In this document: piece after piece, positions 6,686 to 15,823 of the stretch | Numbering within the stretch: the stretch's first letter is position 1 | How the letters are laid out: each line of letters begins with the position of its first letter | DNA from: Bacteroidota bacterium | GTDB taxonomy: Bacteria > Bacteroidota > Bacteroidia > Flavobacteriales > Weeksellaceae | Reading direction: 5' to 3' | DNA length: 64,000 nt | Assembly (NCBI GenBank): GCA_018902795.1 | Contig: JAHIQD010000003.1 | Span: 124,001 to 188,000 of the forward strand | Program-made: the position numbers and the translations under genes | The notes under the pieces: generated by a model | The model's database searches: none | Told to the model about the DNA's origin: nothing | What the model saw: the letters and a program-made list of their open reading frames with translations, nothing else

Positions 6686-9600
6686 ATGAAAAGCATTTTA
6701 ACCCTGTTATTATTTAACTTTTTTATTTCTTTAGCAACAGCTCAAACCACTAAGATTCAATGGGAAGGCAGCAAAACAATTGATTATGGAAGTTACCAGG
6801 TAACCGTTCCCTTTTTTAAAAATGAAGGCTTTGCCTATGAAGACGGTTCTGTTTACTTCCGGTCCTCAATTAAATTTACGGGAAACAATCAAACTGTAAG
6901 CAACATGGTTTGGGAAAAAATTTCTCAAAAAGAACTCTTTGATCTGAGTTTATACAGCATTCCCAACAAGGAAAGAACTGAAATAAGCAATTACACCAAT
7001 CCCTACACCAGGGAAATTACTTCTAACATTAAAGTTTCGGCGCTGAAATCTGAAAAAGACGGAATTTATCGGCTTATTTCTTTCACCATTGTTGCCGGCA
7101 GCAAGGCTTTAGAAACTTCAAATTCTTTTACCGGAAAAATCGGCACCACGGATAATCCTCTAAAAACGGGAAATTTTTATAAAATTAAAGTTGATAAATC
7201 AGGTGTTTTTAAAATTACCACAAAATTCCTCCGTGATAATGGAATTAACCCGTCAAACATCAACCCCAAAAATTTCAGAATCTACGGAAATGGCGGCCTG
7301 ATGTTACCAGAACACAACCAGGACACGAGATATTCCGCACTGCAGGAAGACGCGATTCAGGTGGCAGGAGAAGATGACGGAATCTGGAATGAAGATGATT
7401 ATGCGCTTTTCTATGCGCAGGGCCCGAACGGCTACAATGTGTACAAAAATTACGACACTCCTAACGGAAGTGCCAACAGAAGGATAGAAACAAGAACTGA
7501 TAAGCCTGGTAATTTCATCAACCTCTATGAGGATTTTTCCTATTATTTCATCAATTTTGATTTGGGTCCAGGCAAAAGAGTGCTGGAAACTGACCAGACG
7601 GTAAATGCTGACGTAATTTCCCGTTACGATGATTACCAATTCATTAACGAGGAGAAATTCAATTTAATGAAAATCGGAAGAATCTGGACTGGGGATGCTA
7701 TTACCGGCAACAAAGCAGTTACTTTCACTACCAAATCGCCGATTCAGGCGGCAGACGTGATCACATACAGGACACGGGTGATCGGATATCAGTCTTCCGG
7801 CAATCAGATTACCACGAATATAAACAATTTAAATCCTCAAACGTCAACAATATCTGCGAGCGAAAAGAAAGAGTATATTCCGGTGACTTACAGCGGAACA
7901 GTCACTAATTTACAAGGCAGCCAGCTTACTTTTAATTACGCGCCAAACACTGCCGCAAACCCGAACGGTAAATTTTACTTTGACTATGCCGAAGTTCAGT
8001 ATAAAGAAGATTTAAAATTCAATAATTCTCAGATGAATTTCCGCAGTTACGACATCATGGAAGGAAGCGGAAACCTTTATACATTCAGCATTTCTGATGC
8101 TTCATCTATTGAACAGGTATGGCAGGTGTCAGACCCTACCAATGTATCTAAAAAAGTGAATAAATCAGGCAGTAACGCCAGTTTTTCGTTTGGTTATATC
8201 GCAAACAGCAACACCTTTGTTAACGAATTTGTTGCATTTAAAAGCGCTGATGCTTTTGCACCTTCCTTTGTCGGAAAAATTGAAAATCAAGACTTATCCG
8301 GATTACAGAATGTTGATTATCTGATGATTACTACTCCTGAATTGATGGGTCATGCACAGAGACTTGCCAATTTTTACCAAAACAAATATAACGTTGCGGT
8401 AGTGGATGTGAACAAGATTTATAACGAATTCAGCAGCGGCGGTAAAGATATTACGGCAATAAGAGATTTTGCGACGAAGCTCAACAATCCTTCAGGAAAG
8501 CTAAAATATGCATTTATCCTTGGTGATGCTTCTTATGATTACAAAGGAAAAAATCATCCGGGTGCAGATATTGTTCCTTCCTATGAAAGTGAGGAAAGTG
8601 GCGATTATGCCAATTCATTTGTGACCGACGATTATTATGCAATGACTTCGCCTCAAAGTTTGACAGCAGTCGTTTTATCTTCCACCCTGCCTGACTTTCC
8701 TATCGGAAGATTACCTGCCGGAAACGTTTCAGAAGCTAAACTTTTAATTGACAAAACGCTTGCTTATAATAACGGACTTCCCGGCCAGTCTACCCCATTT
8801 GGCGAATGGCGGATGAAACTCGATTTTGTAGTGGACGATGATGCCGACAATCAGTTTCCTTTCCATAATACCATGAATGCGTCATTGGTTAATGTGTTCG
8901 AAGCGGGGAATTTAAGAAAAGAATACAATGTGCGTAAATTATATCTTGATGCTTTTACTGCACAAACTTCCGCGGGGGGACAAAGATACCCTCAGGTAAA
9001 TCAGGCGATATCAAATGACGTAGGAAACAGCCTTTACTTATTTTATTTTGGCCATGGCGGAATCAACGGCTGGGCTCAAGAACGGGTTTTAACAATCGAT
9101 GAAATTCAGAATTTTAACAATTATAATAACGTGTACTCCCGCTTCCCGCTGGTTTCTACCATAACCTGTGAATTTACGCTATGGGACGATCCCGCTACTT
9201 TCTCTGCCGGTGAACAGGTCCTTAAATCCAAACAGGGCGGTGCTTCGATGATGCTTACTTCCAGCCGCGCCATTGGTGTAGGTTATGGTGAGGAATTCAC
9301 CACGATTTTTACCAGGCATTTATTTGAACTGATCAATGATGATTTCGTTAATCTGGGGGATGCTTTTCTGAAAGCTAAACTTGAAAAGGGCATACATAGT
9401 GATCACCTCAAGGTAAACTTACTCGGAGATCCTGCTACCAAACTAAGCCGTCCAAAAAGACTTTTAAATATCGATGAAATTGAATCGCCGGTACCGGGAC
9501 AGCTACGCGCACTCGATTTTGTCAAAGTAAAAGGACACATCAATAAAGCCGACGGGAGTTTAGACAATACTTTCAACGGAAGAGTCGCCATTAATATTTT

Positions 9601-10591
9601 TGATAAACGTCTCAACAAAAAGACGCTTAACAATGATGGTTTACCTAAAATGTCGCCGGTTCTTTCCTACACCGAAGAAAACGGCGCTATTGTAAAATCT
9701 TCAGGGCAGGCGGTTAACGGCGTTTTCACTGTTGAATTTTATGTACCGAAAGATATCAACTATGAAATCGGAAACGGACGTATTTTAGCCTACGCTGACA
9801 ATAAGGTTTTTGATGTATTTAATAACCAGGTTCAGAAAATCGGGGGCATCAATCCGGATGGAATTAATGATAATCTGGCCCCTAAAGTAAAACTCTACAT
9901 GAACAATACTAATTTCGCTGACGGCGGTATTACAGATCAGAATCCACTGCTTCTTGCCTGTGTAACTGATGACAAAGGAATTAATTCCACCGGTTCAGGG
10001 ATCGGTCACGATATCACGGTCATCCTTGACGGTAAAATTATCAATACCGTTGTTCTGAACGACTTCTACTTCTCCGGAGACGGCAACGGCTGTATAAACG
10101 CATCTTTGTCGGATTACCAAAAAGGAAATGTTAATTATCCTTTCCGTAATTTAGCGCCCGGACCTCATCAGTTAACCTTTAAAGTTTGGGATATCAACAA
10201 TAATTCGACAACAGAGACGTTAAACTTTGTAGTTAAGGATGAAACCAACCAAAATTTAATTGTTAATAAACTGTTAAACTGGCCCAACCCCTTTACCAGC
10301 AAAACCTACGTTCAGTTTGAACACAACTGCGACAGTGCATTGGATGTGAATGTTCAGATTTATACGATTACAGGTAAACTGGTTAAAACAATAAGTACAA
10401 CGGTAACAGCAGAACCGTTTTTCCAGGGATTCCGAACGCCGAGAACCGCAATTGAATGGGATGGTAAGGATGATTTCGGCGATGCTGTAGGAAAAGGAAC
10501 TTACATTTTTAAGATTTTTGCAAAGAGCCAGAATCAGGATAAATGCAAGGGAAGCGCAACGGCAGTAGAAAAAATGGTCATTTTAAAATAA
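6686..10591 (+). CDS. porU: Type IX secretion system sortase PorU (C25 gingipain-like)
   Basis: Surface transpeptidase that removes the C-terminal sorting tail of T9SS cargo and joins the cargo to anionic LPS or releases it. The protein has 1301 residues with a signal peptide ending near Ala-Gln at 19-20. The peptidase C25 domain lies roughly at 540-920 and carries the catalytic pair His790 (YFGHGG) and Cys828 (TITCEF). A beta-rich C-terminal region ends in a tail like a T9SS domain (NWPNPFTSKTYVQFEHN...GTYIFKIFA), as seen in other PorU proteins. porV follows after 26 bases, and gldJ is divergent. All key residues appear intact. Confidence 0.95.
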   Translation: MKSILTLLLFNFFISLATAQTTKIQWEGSKTIDYGSYQVTVPFFKNEGFAYEDGSVYFRSSIKFTGNNQTVSNMVWEKISQKELFDLSLYSIPNKERTEISNYTNPYTREITSNIKVSALKSEKDGIYRLISFTIVAGSKALETSNSFTGKIGTTDNPLKTGNFYKIKVDKSGVFKITTKFLRDNGINPSNINPKNFRIYGNGGLMLPEHNQDTRYSALQEDAIQVAGEDDGIWNEDDYALFYAQGPNGYNVYKNYDTPNGSANRRIETRTDKPGNFINLYEDFSYYFINFDLGPGKRVLETDQTVNADVISRYDDYQFINEEKFNLMKIGRIWTGDAITGNKAVTFTTKSPIQAADVITYRTRVIGYQSSGNQITTNINNLNPQTSTISASEKKEYIPVTYSGTVTNLQGSQLTFNYAPNTAANPNGKFYFDYAEVQYKEDLKFNNSQMNFRSYDIMEGSGNLYTFSISDASSIEQVWQVSDPTNVSKKVNKSGSNASFSFGYIANSNTFVNEFVAFKSADAFAPSFVGKIENQDLSGLQNVDYLMITTPELMGHAQRLANFYQNKYNVAVVDVNKIYNEFSSGGKDITAIRDFATKLNNPSGKLKYAFILGDASYDYKGKNHPGADIVPSYESEESGDYANSFVTDDYYAMTSPQSLTAVVLSSTLPDFPIGRLPAGNVSEAKLLIDKTLAYNNGLPGQSTPFGEWRMKLDFVVDDDADNQFPFHNTMNASLVNVFEAGNLRKEYNVRKLYLDAFTAQTSAGGQRYPQVNQAISNDVGNSLYLFYFGHGGINGWAQERVLTIDEIQNFNNYNNVYSRFPLVSTITCEFTLWDDPATFSAGEQVLKSKQGGASMMLTSSRAIGVGYGEEFTTIFTRHLFELINDDFVNLGDAFLKAKLEKGIHSDHLKVNLLGDPATKLSRPKRLLNIDEIESPVPGQLRALDFVKVKGHINKADGSLDNTFNGRVAINIFDKRLNKKTLNNDGLPKMSPVLSYTEENGAIVKSSGQAVNGVFTVEFYVPKDINYEIGNGRILAYADNKVFDVFNNQVQKIGGINPDGINDNLAPKVKLYMNNTNFADGGITDQNPLLLACVTDDKGINSTGSGIGHDITVILDGKIINTVVLNDFYFSGDGNGCINASLSDYQKGNVNYPFRNLAPGPHQLTFKVWDINNNSTTETLNFVVKDETNQNLIVNKLLNWPNPFTSKTYVQFEHNCDSALDVNVQIYTITGKLVKTISTTVTAEPFFQGFRTPRTAIEWDGKDDFGDAVGKGTYIFKIFAKSQNQDKCKGSATAVEKMVILK

Positions 10592-10617
10592 AAATATAAA
10601 CGATAAAAAACGACTTT

Positions 10618-11733
10618 ATGAAATTGACTAAAAAACTATTTTTAGGATTAGGACTAGGAATGAGTGTAGCGGCTTATTCGCAGATAGTTCTTACCGGTGC
10701 TCCGTTTCTGAGAATTTCCCCGGATGCAAGAGCCGGCGGAATGGGAGATCAGGGGGTAGCAACCACAACTGATGCTTTCTCCCAGTTCTGGAACGCGGCT
10801 AAATATCCTTTCAGCAAAACTACTTCTGCAATTGGGGTTAATTATACTCCATATATGAGCAAACTCACCAATGATGTATTTTTGCTCTATGGTGCTTATC
10901 ACCAGTTTTTAGGAGAGGAAGAAAGAGCTACTATTTCTGCGAGTGTTTACTATTTCAATATGGGGGCTGTAGATCTTACCAAACTTGTAGGCACAGAGGT
11001 TGTTCAGGAAGGTACTGCAAAACCTAACGAATTTTCCATCGATTTGGCGTATGGACTTAAGCTTACTGACAATTATTCCATGGCGGTTACGGGTAGATTT
11101 ATCCGCTCAGATTTGTCTGGAGGTTTTAACTCCGATAACACTTTGAAACCAGCAAACTCTTTCGCAGTAGATGTTTCCGGTTATTTCCAGTCCGAAAAAC
11201 ACGCAAGCATCAATGATTTCGAAGGACGTGCAAAAGCAGGTTTCGCAATTCAGAACTTAGGACCGAGGTTAGATTATACCGGTGATGACGAATCAAGATC
11301 TTATCTTCCTACCATGGCAAGATTGGGTGCTGGTTATGATCTTTTTGTAGATGATTTGAACCGAGTGGGAGTTAATTTTGAAGCTTCAAAACTGCTTGTT
11401 CCGGGACCCGACAAAACCGGAAACGTACCGAATGTAGGCGTTATCGCAGGCATCGGAAAATCTTTCAGCAACCCTCAAAGCATCATGTTCAGTGGCGCTG
11501 TGGAGTACGAATATGATAACGCATTCGCTTTAAGAGGCGGTTATTTCCATGAAAGTGAGCAACAGGGAGCAAGACAGTATGCCACCGTTGGCGTTGGTTT
11601 AAAATACCAGTCTTTCGGTCTGGATATGTCTTACCTCATCAACACTTCCAAAGTAAATTCAGCATTGGACAATACATTAAGATTTGGACTGACGTGGAAT
11701 ATTGGGGAAGAATCTTCAAACTCAGATTATTAA
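10618..11733 (+). CDS. porV: Type IX secretion system outer-membrane protein PorV (LptO)
   Basis: Outer-membrane beta-barrel of the FadL-like family that carries cargo from the translocon to PorU. It has 371 residues with a signal peptide (cleavage near AAYSQ, residues 18-22). Typical PorV text includes APFLRISPDARAGGMGDQGVATTTDAFSQFWNAAKYPFS near the N-terminus, and the protein ends in a run of alternating beta strands. It forms an operon with porU. Its stop lies inside a segment that is repeated about 1.1 kb downstream (see repeats at 11725 and 12806). Confidence 0.95.
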   Translation: MKLTKKLFLGLGLGMSVAAYSQIVLTGAPFLRISPDARAGGMGDQGVATTTDAFSQFWNAAKYPFSKTTSAIGVNYTPYMSKLTNDVFLLYGAYHQFLGEEERATISASVYYFNMGAVDLTKLVGTEVVQEGTAKPNEFSIDLAYGLKLTDNYSMAVTGRFIRSDLSGGFNSDNTLKPANSFAVDVSGYFQSEKHASINDFEGRAKAGFAIQNLGPRLDYTGDDESRSYLPTMARLGAGYDLFVDDLNRVGVNFEASKLLVPGPDKTGNVPNVGVIAGIGKSFSNPQSIMFSGAVEYEYDNAFALRGGYFHESEQQGARQYATVGVGLKYQSFGLDMSYLINTSKVNSALDNTLRFGLTWNIGEESSNSDY

Positions 11734-11780
11734 AAATATTTAATATAAATACTTTAAAGCCTCAATTCCTTGAGGCTTTT
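11725..11780 (+). repeat. Direct repeat copy A: porV 3' end plus terminator
   Basis: Begins in the last codons of porV (GATTATTAAAAATATTTAAT) and runs through the terminator AAAGCCTCAA-TTCC-TTGAGGCTTT. It aligns almost end to end with 12806-12857, with one single-base gap and a few substitutions. Copy B has no coding role. See findings. Confidence 0.8.
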
Positions 11781-11783
11781 TTT
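11756..11783 (+). terminator. Terminator of porU-porV
   Basis: Perfect stem AAAGCCTCAA/TTGAGGCTTT with loop TTCC, followed by a T-run. Confidence 0.9.
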
Positions 11784-11976
11784 ATTTAATAATATGAATA
11801 GGTTTACAGAAAGATCCGCTCTTTCCAATTAATTTCTCTTCAGTAATCATTTAAAAGAGAAAAAACCGCAGAAAATTATATTTTAAGCTGTATATCATTA
11901 TTTAATATTCAAAAAACTTTTATAAACAGGATAAAATCCCTAATCTTGCAGCCTTTAAATATAATTTTATACTATT

Positions 11977-12750
11977 ATGAAGAAAATTCTATGTTTTTTA
12001 GCAGTGGCAGGTTTAAACTTTGCATCTGCACAAATTTCTATTAATGAATCTTTTGAAACCACCCCAAACGCTACTAAAGGTTTTACAGTAGATGGTTTCT
12101 CCAGCTCCGCAACTCCCTCTGGCTGTACTGGGAAAGCACTGTCCAAAAATTTTTGGAATGTAAGTTCTAACACAAAAAATACAATTATTTACACCTCAAA
12201 CAGCTCCAACGGCGGCAAACTGAATATTACCTTCAAGTACAAACACCCCCGTCTTGGAACCACTGCAGCGGTAGACGGTATTTTAAAAGTGGAATATTCA
12301 GTAGATAACGGCGCATATCAGCTGCTGGACACTTTCGATCTTAAAACTAATGAACAGTTTTGCCAGACCTATACCAAAAGTATAGAACAGGACATCATTC
12401 CTGCAGGTAAAAATTTTAATTTAAAAATTACCGGGACTTATGTAGCTGGAGATTTCTATATTGTTGTAGATGAATTAGTAATTACCCAGGCGGCACCGAC
12501 ACTGGCTGTAAACGGCGTTTCTAAAAACCAGATCTCTGTTTATCCAAATCCGGTTCAGGATGTTATTCAGCTTTCGGATTCTAAAAACGTGGTGAAAATG
12601 CTTATTACAGATTTCAGCGGTAAAATGGTGAAGTCTATCGATACGCCATCAGCTTCTACTGATGTTTCAGGATTAAAATCTGGAAATTATATTGCAAATA
12701 TTATTTTTGCAGACGGAACACAGCAGTCCCATAAAATAATCAAAAAATAA
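11977..12750 (+). CDS. Secreted protein with T9SS type A sorting tail
   Basis: 257 residues with a signal peptide ending near ASAQ (residues 16-19). The middle part (about 25-165, with SCGxxx-like FSSSATPSGCTGKALSKNFW and a beta-rich core) resembles the choice-of-anchor/cleaved-adhesin type of beta-sandwich, but I cannot name a family with certainty. The C-terminus (about 187-257) is a type A sorting domain: ISVYPNPVQDVIQLS...ITDFSGKMVKS...LKSGNYIANI...HKIIKK. It should therefore be exported by the T9SS and cut by PorU, encoded just upstream. The gene sits between two copies of the porV 3' region, which suggests insertion by recombination. Function is unknown. Confidence 0.85.
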   Translation: MKKILCFLAVAGLNFASAQISINESFETTPNATKGFTVDGFSSSATPSGCTGKALSKNFWNVSSNTKNTIIYTSNSSNGGKLNITFKYKHPRLGTTAAVDGILKVEYSVDNGAYQLLDTFDLKTNEQFCQTYTKSIEQDIIPAGKNFNLKITGTYVAGDFYIVVDELVITQAAPTLAVNGVSKNQISVYPNPVQDVIQLSDSKNVVKMLITDFSGKMVKSIDTPSASTDVSGLKSGNYIANIIFADGTQQSHKIIKK

Positions 12751-12805
12751 TCCTGCTGTAAAACGTAAGTTATTAAGAGCTACTGATCACAAATCTCTGA
12801 GATCG

Positions 12806-12857
12806 GATTAGTAAAATATTTAATAAAAATTCATTAAAGCCTCAACAAATTGAGGCT
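12806..12857 (+). repeat. Direct repeat copy B of the porV 3' region
   Basis: GATTAGTAAAATATTTAATA through AAAGCCTCAA-CAAA-TTGAGGCTTT matches copy A at 11725-11780. About 19 further bases upstream (AATCTCTGAGATCGGATTA against AATCTTCAAACTCAGATTA) are also partly alike, so the copied segment may include the last codons of porV. Confidence 0.75.
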
Positions 12858-12862
12858 TTAAT
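12836..12862 (+). terminator. Terminator of the T9SS cargo gene
   Basis: Stem AAAGCCTCAA/TTGAGGCTTT with loop CAAA, followed only by TTTAAT, so the T-run is weaker than in copy A. Confidence 0.7.
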
Positions 12863-12877
12863 CTTAGAATAAACTCT

Positions 12878-12885
12878 TAAATTTG
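12878..12885 (+). promoter_or_regulatory. -7 box of the FUSC gene, start codon at +5
   Basis: TAAATTTG followed by TGAA and then the ATG at 12890. With the usual distance to the transcription start, the mRNA would have little or no leader. Confidence 0.5.
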
Positions 12886-12889
12886 TGAA

Positions 12890-15151
12890 ATGAACTACGC
12901 CGCACAATTCAGAAAATTTACCACCAGCCAATATATTTTCTCGGCAGTTCGTATCACCTTGGCAATTGTAGTTCCCAGCATCATTTTGGCCCATTTTGGT
13001 CTGCTGAAGGAATATTTTCTTTTTCCTCTGGCGACCAGTTTTGTGGGACTTACCGATCAGCCCGGGCCCTTTATCCGCCGGCGCAATTCCCTTATTTTGG
13101 CAATCATCTGCTTTTTTACTGTTTCTGTTGTTGCCACATTTTTAAAAGATTTTCAGCCCGTCATATTTTTTGAAATTATTTTTTTCGGGATGTTTTTCTC
13201 CATGATTGGCGTTTATGGGCAAAGGCTTGCGGCGGTAGGTTCGCTATCTCTTGTCGTGATGGCCATTTTCATCGACGGTCACCTTAGTGGTGGCAATCTC
13301 GTGAAAAACTCCCTCATATTTTTGGGCGGATCCGTATGTTACTTGCTCGTTTTTCTCATAGTTTCGAAAATTCAGCCTTATAAACTGGCGGGTCAGATGA
13401 TCGGTGAAAACTATCTGGAGCTTGCAGATTATCTTAAAATAAAATCCAAATTCTACCTTAAGGAACCGGATTTTCAGGCTTTATACTCAGAGGTTATTGC
13501 CCAACAGGTAAAAATAAAAAATTTACAGGAAGACACCCGTGAAACGGTTTTCAAAACGAGAAAAATTGTCAATGAATCTACGACTACCAGCCGTTTGCTG
13601 ATGCTTATGTTTCTGAACTCGCTTGATCTTCACGAAAAACTCATGACTTCTGAGAGCGATTACATGAAGATTCAGGAAAGCTTTGGCGATACGGGTTTCC
13701 TGCAGTCGGTTAGCGATTATTTGTCTAAACTTGCCGAAGAACTCAGCAATATTGGTATTGGACTGCAAAGCGGAACGAAAGCAAAATCTTTAAGAAACAT
13801 AGATGATGAACTCGACACGCTTTTTGAAGAGTATTTCGATCTGCGCAACCAAAAACTGAACCCGGACACGTTGGAGAATTTCATGATTATGAGGCTGATT
13901 CTGGTGAGAGTGGCCGATATTACTGATGAAGTAAAAACCATCTACAAAGTTTTCACTCAGGATCTGAAACTGGCAAAAAGCCTTTCCACAGGTTTGGATT
14001 TTGACAAGTTCGTCACCAATGATGAGAAACTCAATATCAATGTATTACTGAACAACATTTCTCTGAAATCAAGTCATTTCAGGCATTCCATCCGGATTAC
14101 TTTGGCCTTACTGATCGGTTATCTGATCTCGAAATTTAATTTTTTAGGAATCGGACACTCCTACTGGATATTGATAACGGTTCTCGCCATTCTGAAACCC
14201 GCCTACTCTACCACCAAACACCGTAATCTTCTGCGTCTGTTCGGCACCATTGCCGGGGCAATTATGGCGTATGGCATCCTGTACCTGGTGATGAGCAATA
14301 CTGTACTTTTCGCGATACTTCTGATGAGCATGATTCTCTGTTTCACCTTTCTGAAAGCGAACTATTTCTGGGCAGTCTTTTTTATGACGATTTATATTTT
14401 CTTAACCTTTAATTTCCTGAAACCCGGCAACGTCAATATGATATTTGTCGACCGTATTTTCGATACAGCCATTGGCGGCGCCGTCGCATTTGCGGTTTCC
14501 TACTTTGTTCTGCCTGTTTGGGAACATACCCATAATGTGGATTTCATGAAGAAATCTTCAAAAAGTAACCTGAGATATTTCAAAGCTGCCATGGATTTTT
14601 TTAAAGATCAAAGCATCGGTATTCAGGATTATAAACTCAAAAGAAAAGATGCGATCATTAATTTGGCCAACCTTTCCGACAATTTTCAGCGGATGATTTC
14701 AGATCCCAAAAATCAGCAGAAAAAAATGGAACTCGTGCAACAGTTCGTCAATACCGGTCACCTTATTACTGCATATATTGCATCATTTTCTCAGTACTCC
14801 AAATCGGCAAAAGACTATCCGGAAATTGATTTTGACAGCTGGAACCGTAAAATATCAGCCGAGTTGCTGCGGACCAGTTTAATTCTGGAGCAGAAAAAAT
14901 TTAACCGGAACATTGTAGAAGAAAGCAATTTAAAACCGGAAGATTCCATAGGGAAACTGTTAGAGAAAAGAAAAAAAGAAATTACTGAAAATGAAATTTC
15001 CAACCGCCGCGATCCGAACAGAATTACCCGTTTAACCGAACTTAAAAACTTAAGAGAAATTCTCGAACTGATTTATGATGTGGCCAAAGAGCAGCGAAAA
15101 GGCGCAGAAAAACTAGAGCCCGAGGCTCAGTCAACAACCGTTAAACAATAG
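12890..15151 (+). CDS. FUSC-family inner-membrane protein (YccS/aromatic acid exporter-like)
   Basis: Large inner-membrane protein of 753 residues, probably an efflux component. It has two hydrophobic blocks of several membrane helices (about 10-160 and 400-545), each followed by a soluble helical part (about 165-395 and 550-753). This is the duplicated layout of the YccS/YhfK/AaeB group. The second block opens with the family's typical SIRITLALLIGYLISK and SYWILITVLAILKP. Substrates are not indicated by the context. Its 3' end overlaps the converging phosphopantetheinyl transferase gene by 25 bases. No terminator separates the two. Confidence 0.85.
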   Translation: MNYAAQFRKFTTSQYIFSAVRITLAIVVPSIILAHFGLLKEYFLFPLATSFVGLTDQPGPFIRRRNSLILAIICFFTVSVVATFLKDFQPVIFFEIIFFGMFFSMIGVYGQRLAAVGSLSLVVMAIFIDGHLSGGNLVKNSLIFLGGSVCYLLVFLIVSKIQPYKLAGQMIGENYLELADYLKIKSKFYLKEPDFQALYSEVIAQQVKIKNLQEDTRETVFKTRKIVNESTTTSRLLMLMFLNSLDLHEKLMTSESDYMKIQESFGDTGFLQSVSDYLSKLAEELSNIGIGLQSGTKAKSLRNIDDELDTLFEEYFDLRNQKLNPDTLENFMIMRLILVRVADITDEVKTIYKVFTQDLKLAKSLSTGLDFDKFVTNDEKLNINVLLNNISLKSSHFRHSIRITLALLIGYLISKFNFLGIGHSYWILITVLAILKPAYSTTKHRNLLRLFGTIAGAIMAYGILYLVMSNTVLFAILLMSMILCFTFLKANYFWAVFFMTIYIFLTFNFLKPGNVNMIFVDRIFDTAIGGAVAFAVSYFVLPVWEHTHNVDFMKKSSKSNLRYFKAAMDFFKDQSIGIQDYKLKRKDAIINLANLSDNFQRMISDPKNQQKKMELVQQFVNTGHLITAYIASFSQYSKSAKDYPEIDFDSWNRKISAELLRTSLILEQKKFNRNIVEESNLKPEDSIGKLLEKRKKEITENEISNRRDPNRITRLTELKNLREILELIYDVAKEQRKGAEKLEPEAQSTTVKQ

Positions 15152-15738
15152 TTTTCGAAAAATTCGACCCGCGCTTTATACAAGTCTGAAACGTTGTCAT
15201 CATGAACCCTGCACATGATATTAAATGGAAAATCGAGACTGAAAGGTTTTACTTCGTAATGCTTTTTCAGCGACCAGTAATTGGAGTGGTGAATTTTATA
15301 TAAACTTTCCTTCAGCGACCAAATGACCGTGAGGTAAGCGGTTTCTTTCGTTTGTTCGATGAATTCAGCTTCCTCCTCATAAAGGAATTTATGCTTAATT
15401 CTTAGAATTTTCGGATTAAACGGTTCAATATCGATTCCTACTTTATTTTTAGAAATCGCCAGAGCCGCATAAGGAAACGAATGGGTAATGGAAATCTCAA
15501 AATCATTCGGAAAAAGATAAGGTTCCCTTTCGTTATACAGAATTTTGTGGCCGGGCAAAACCGATTTCAGAATTTTCCTCACCAGAAGAAGTTCCTTCAG
15601 CTTGGTAGGGTGATACTCTTTAATTCTTTCATAATTCTCTTCTTCCAGCAAATCTTCCGCATTCAGTACTTCTTTTTCATCATACTTCCAAAGAAGAATG
15701 GTGGCGTTATCATCCGAAAAATCACGGTAAAGCGGCAT
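15127..15738 (-). CDS. 4'-phosphopantetheinyl transferase (Sfp/AcpT type)
   Basis: Transfers the phosphopantetheine arm of coenzyme A to a serine of carrier proteins. It has 203 residues from the ATG at 15738. The two hallmark motifs are present: VGIDIEPF (magnesium-binding Asp and Glu) and WSLKESLYK (catalytic Glu and Lys), with ITHSFPYAALAI before them. The open frame extends to a TTG at 15774, but that codon is part of a -7 box (see 15772), so the ATG is the better start. The target could be the fatty acid carrier protein or a secondary-metabolite carrier; no such carrier is in the window. Confidence 0.88.
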   Translation of the reverse strand: MPLYRDFSDDNATILLWKYDEKEVLNAEDLLEEENYERIKEYHPTKLKELLLVRKILKSVLPGHKILYNEREPYLFPNDFEISITHSFPYAALAISKNKVGIDIEPFNPKILRIKHKFLYEEEAEFIEQTKETAYLTVIWSLKESLYKIHHSNYWSLKKHYEVKPFSLDFPFNIMCRVHDDNVSDLYKARVEFFENYCLTVVD

Positions 15739-15771
15739 ATTTTGAAATGCGGAATTTAAGTCGTCCGCTGA

Positions 15772-15779
15772 CAAAATTA
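15772..15779 (-). promoter_or_regulatory. -7 box of the phosphopantetheinyl transferase gene
   Basis: CAAAATTA on the plus strand is TAATTTTG on the minus strand, matching TAnnTTTG, 33 bases before the ATG at 15738. It excludes the upstream TTG as a start. Confidence 0.55.
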
Positions 15780-15823
15780 CTAATTATTTAAAGACCGGAA
15801 TAGCACTTACAAATCTGATCTAT

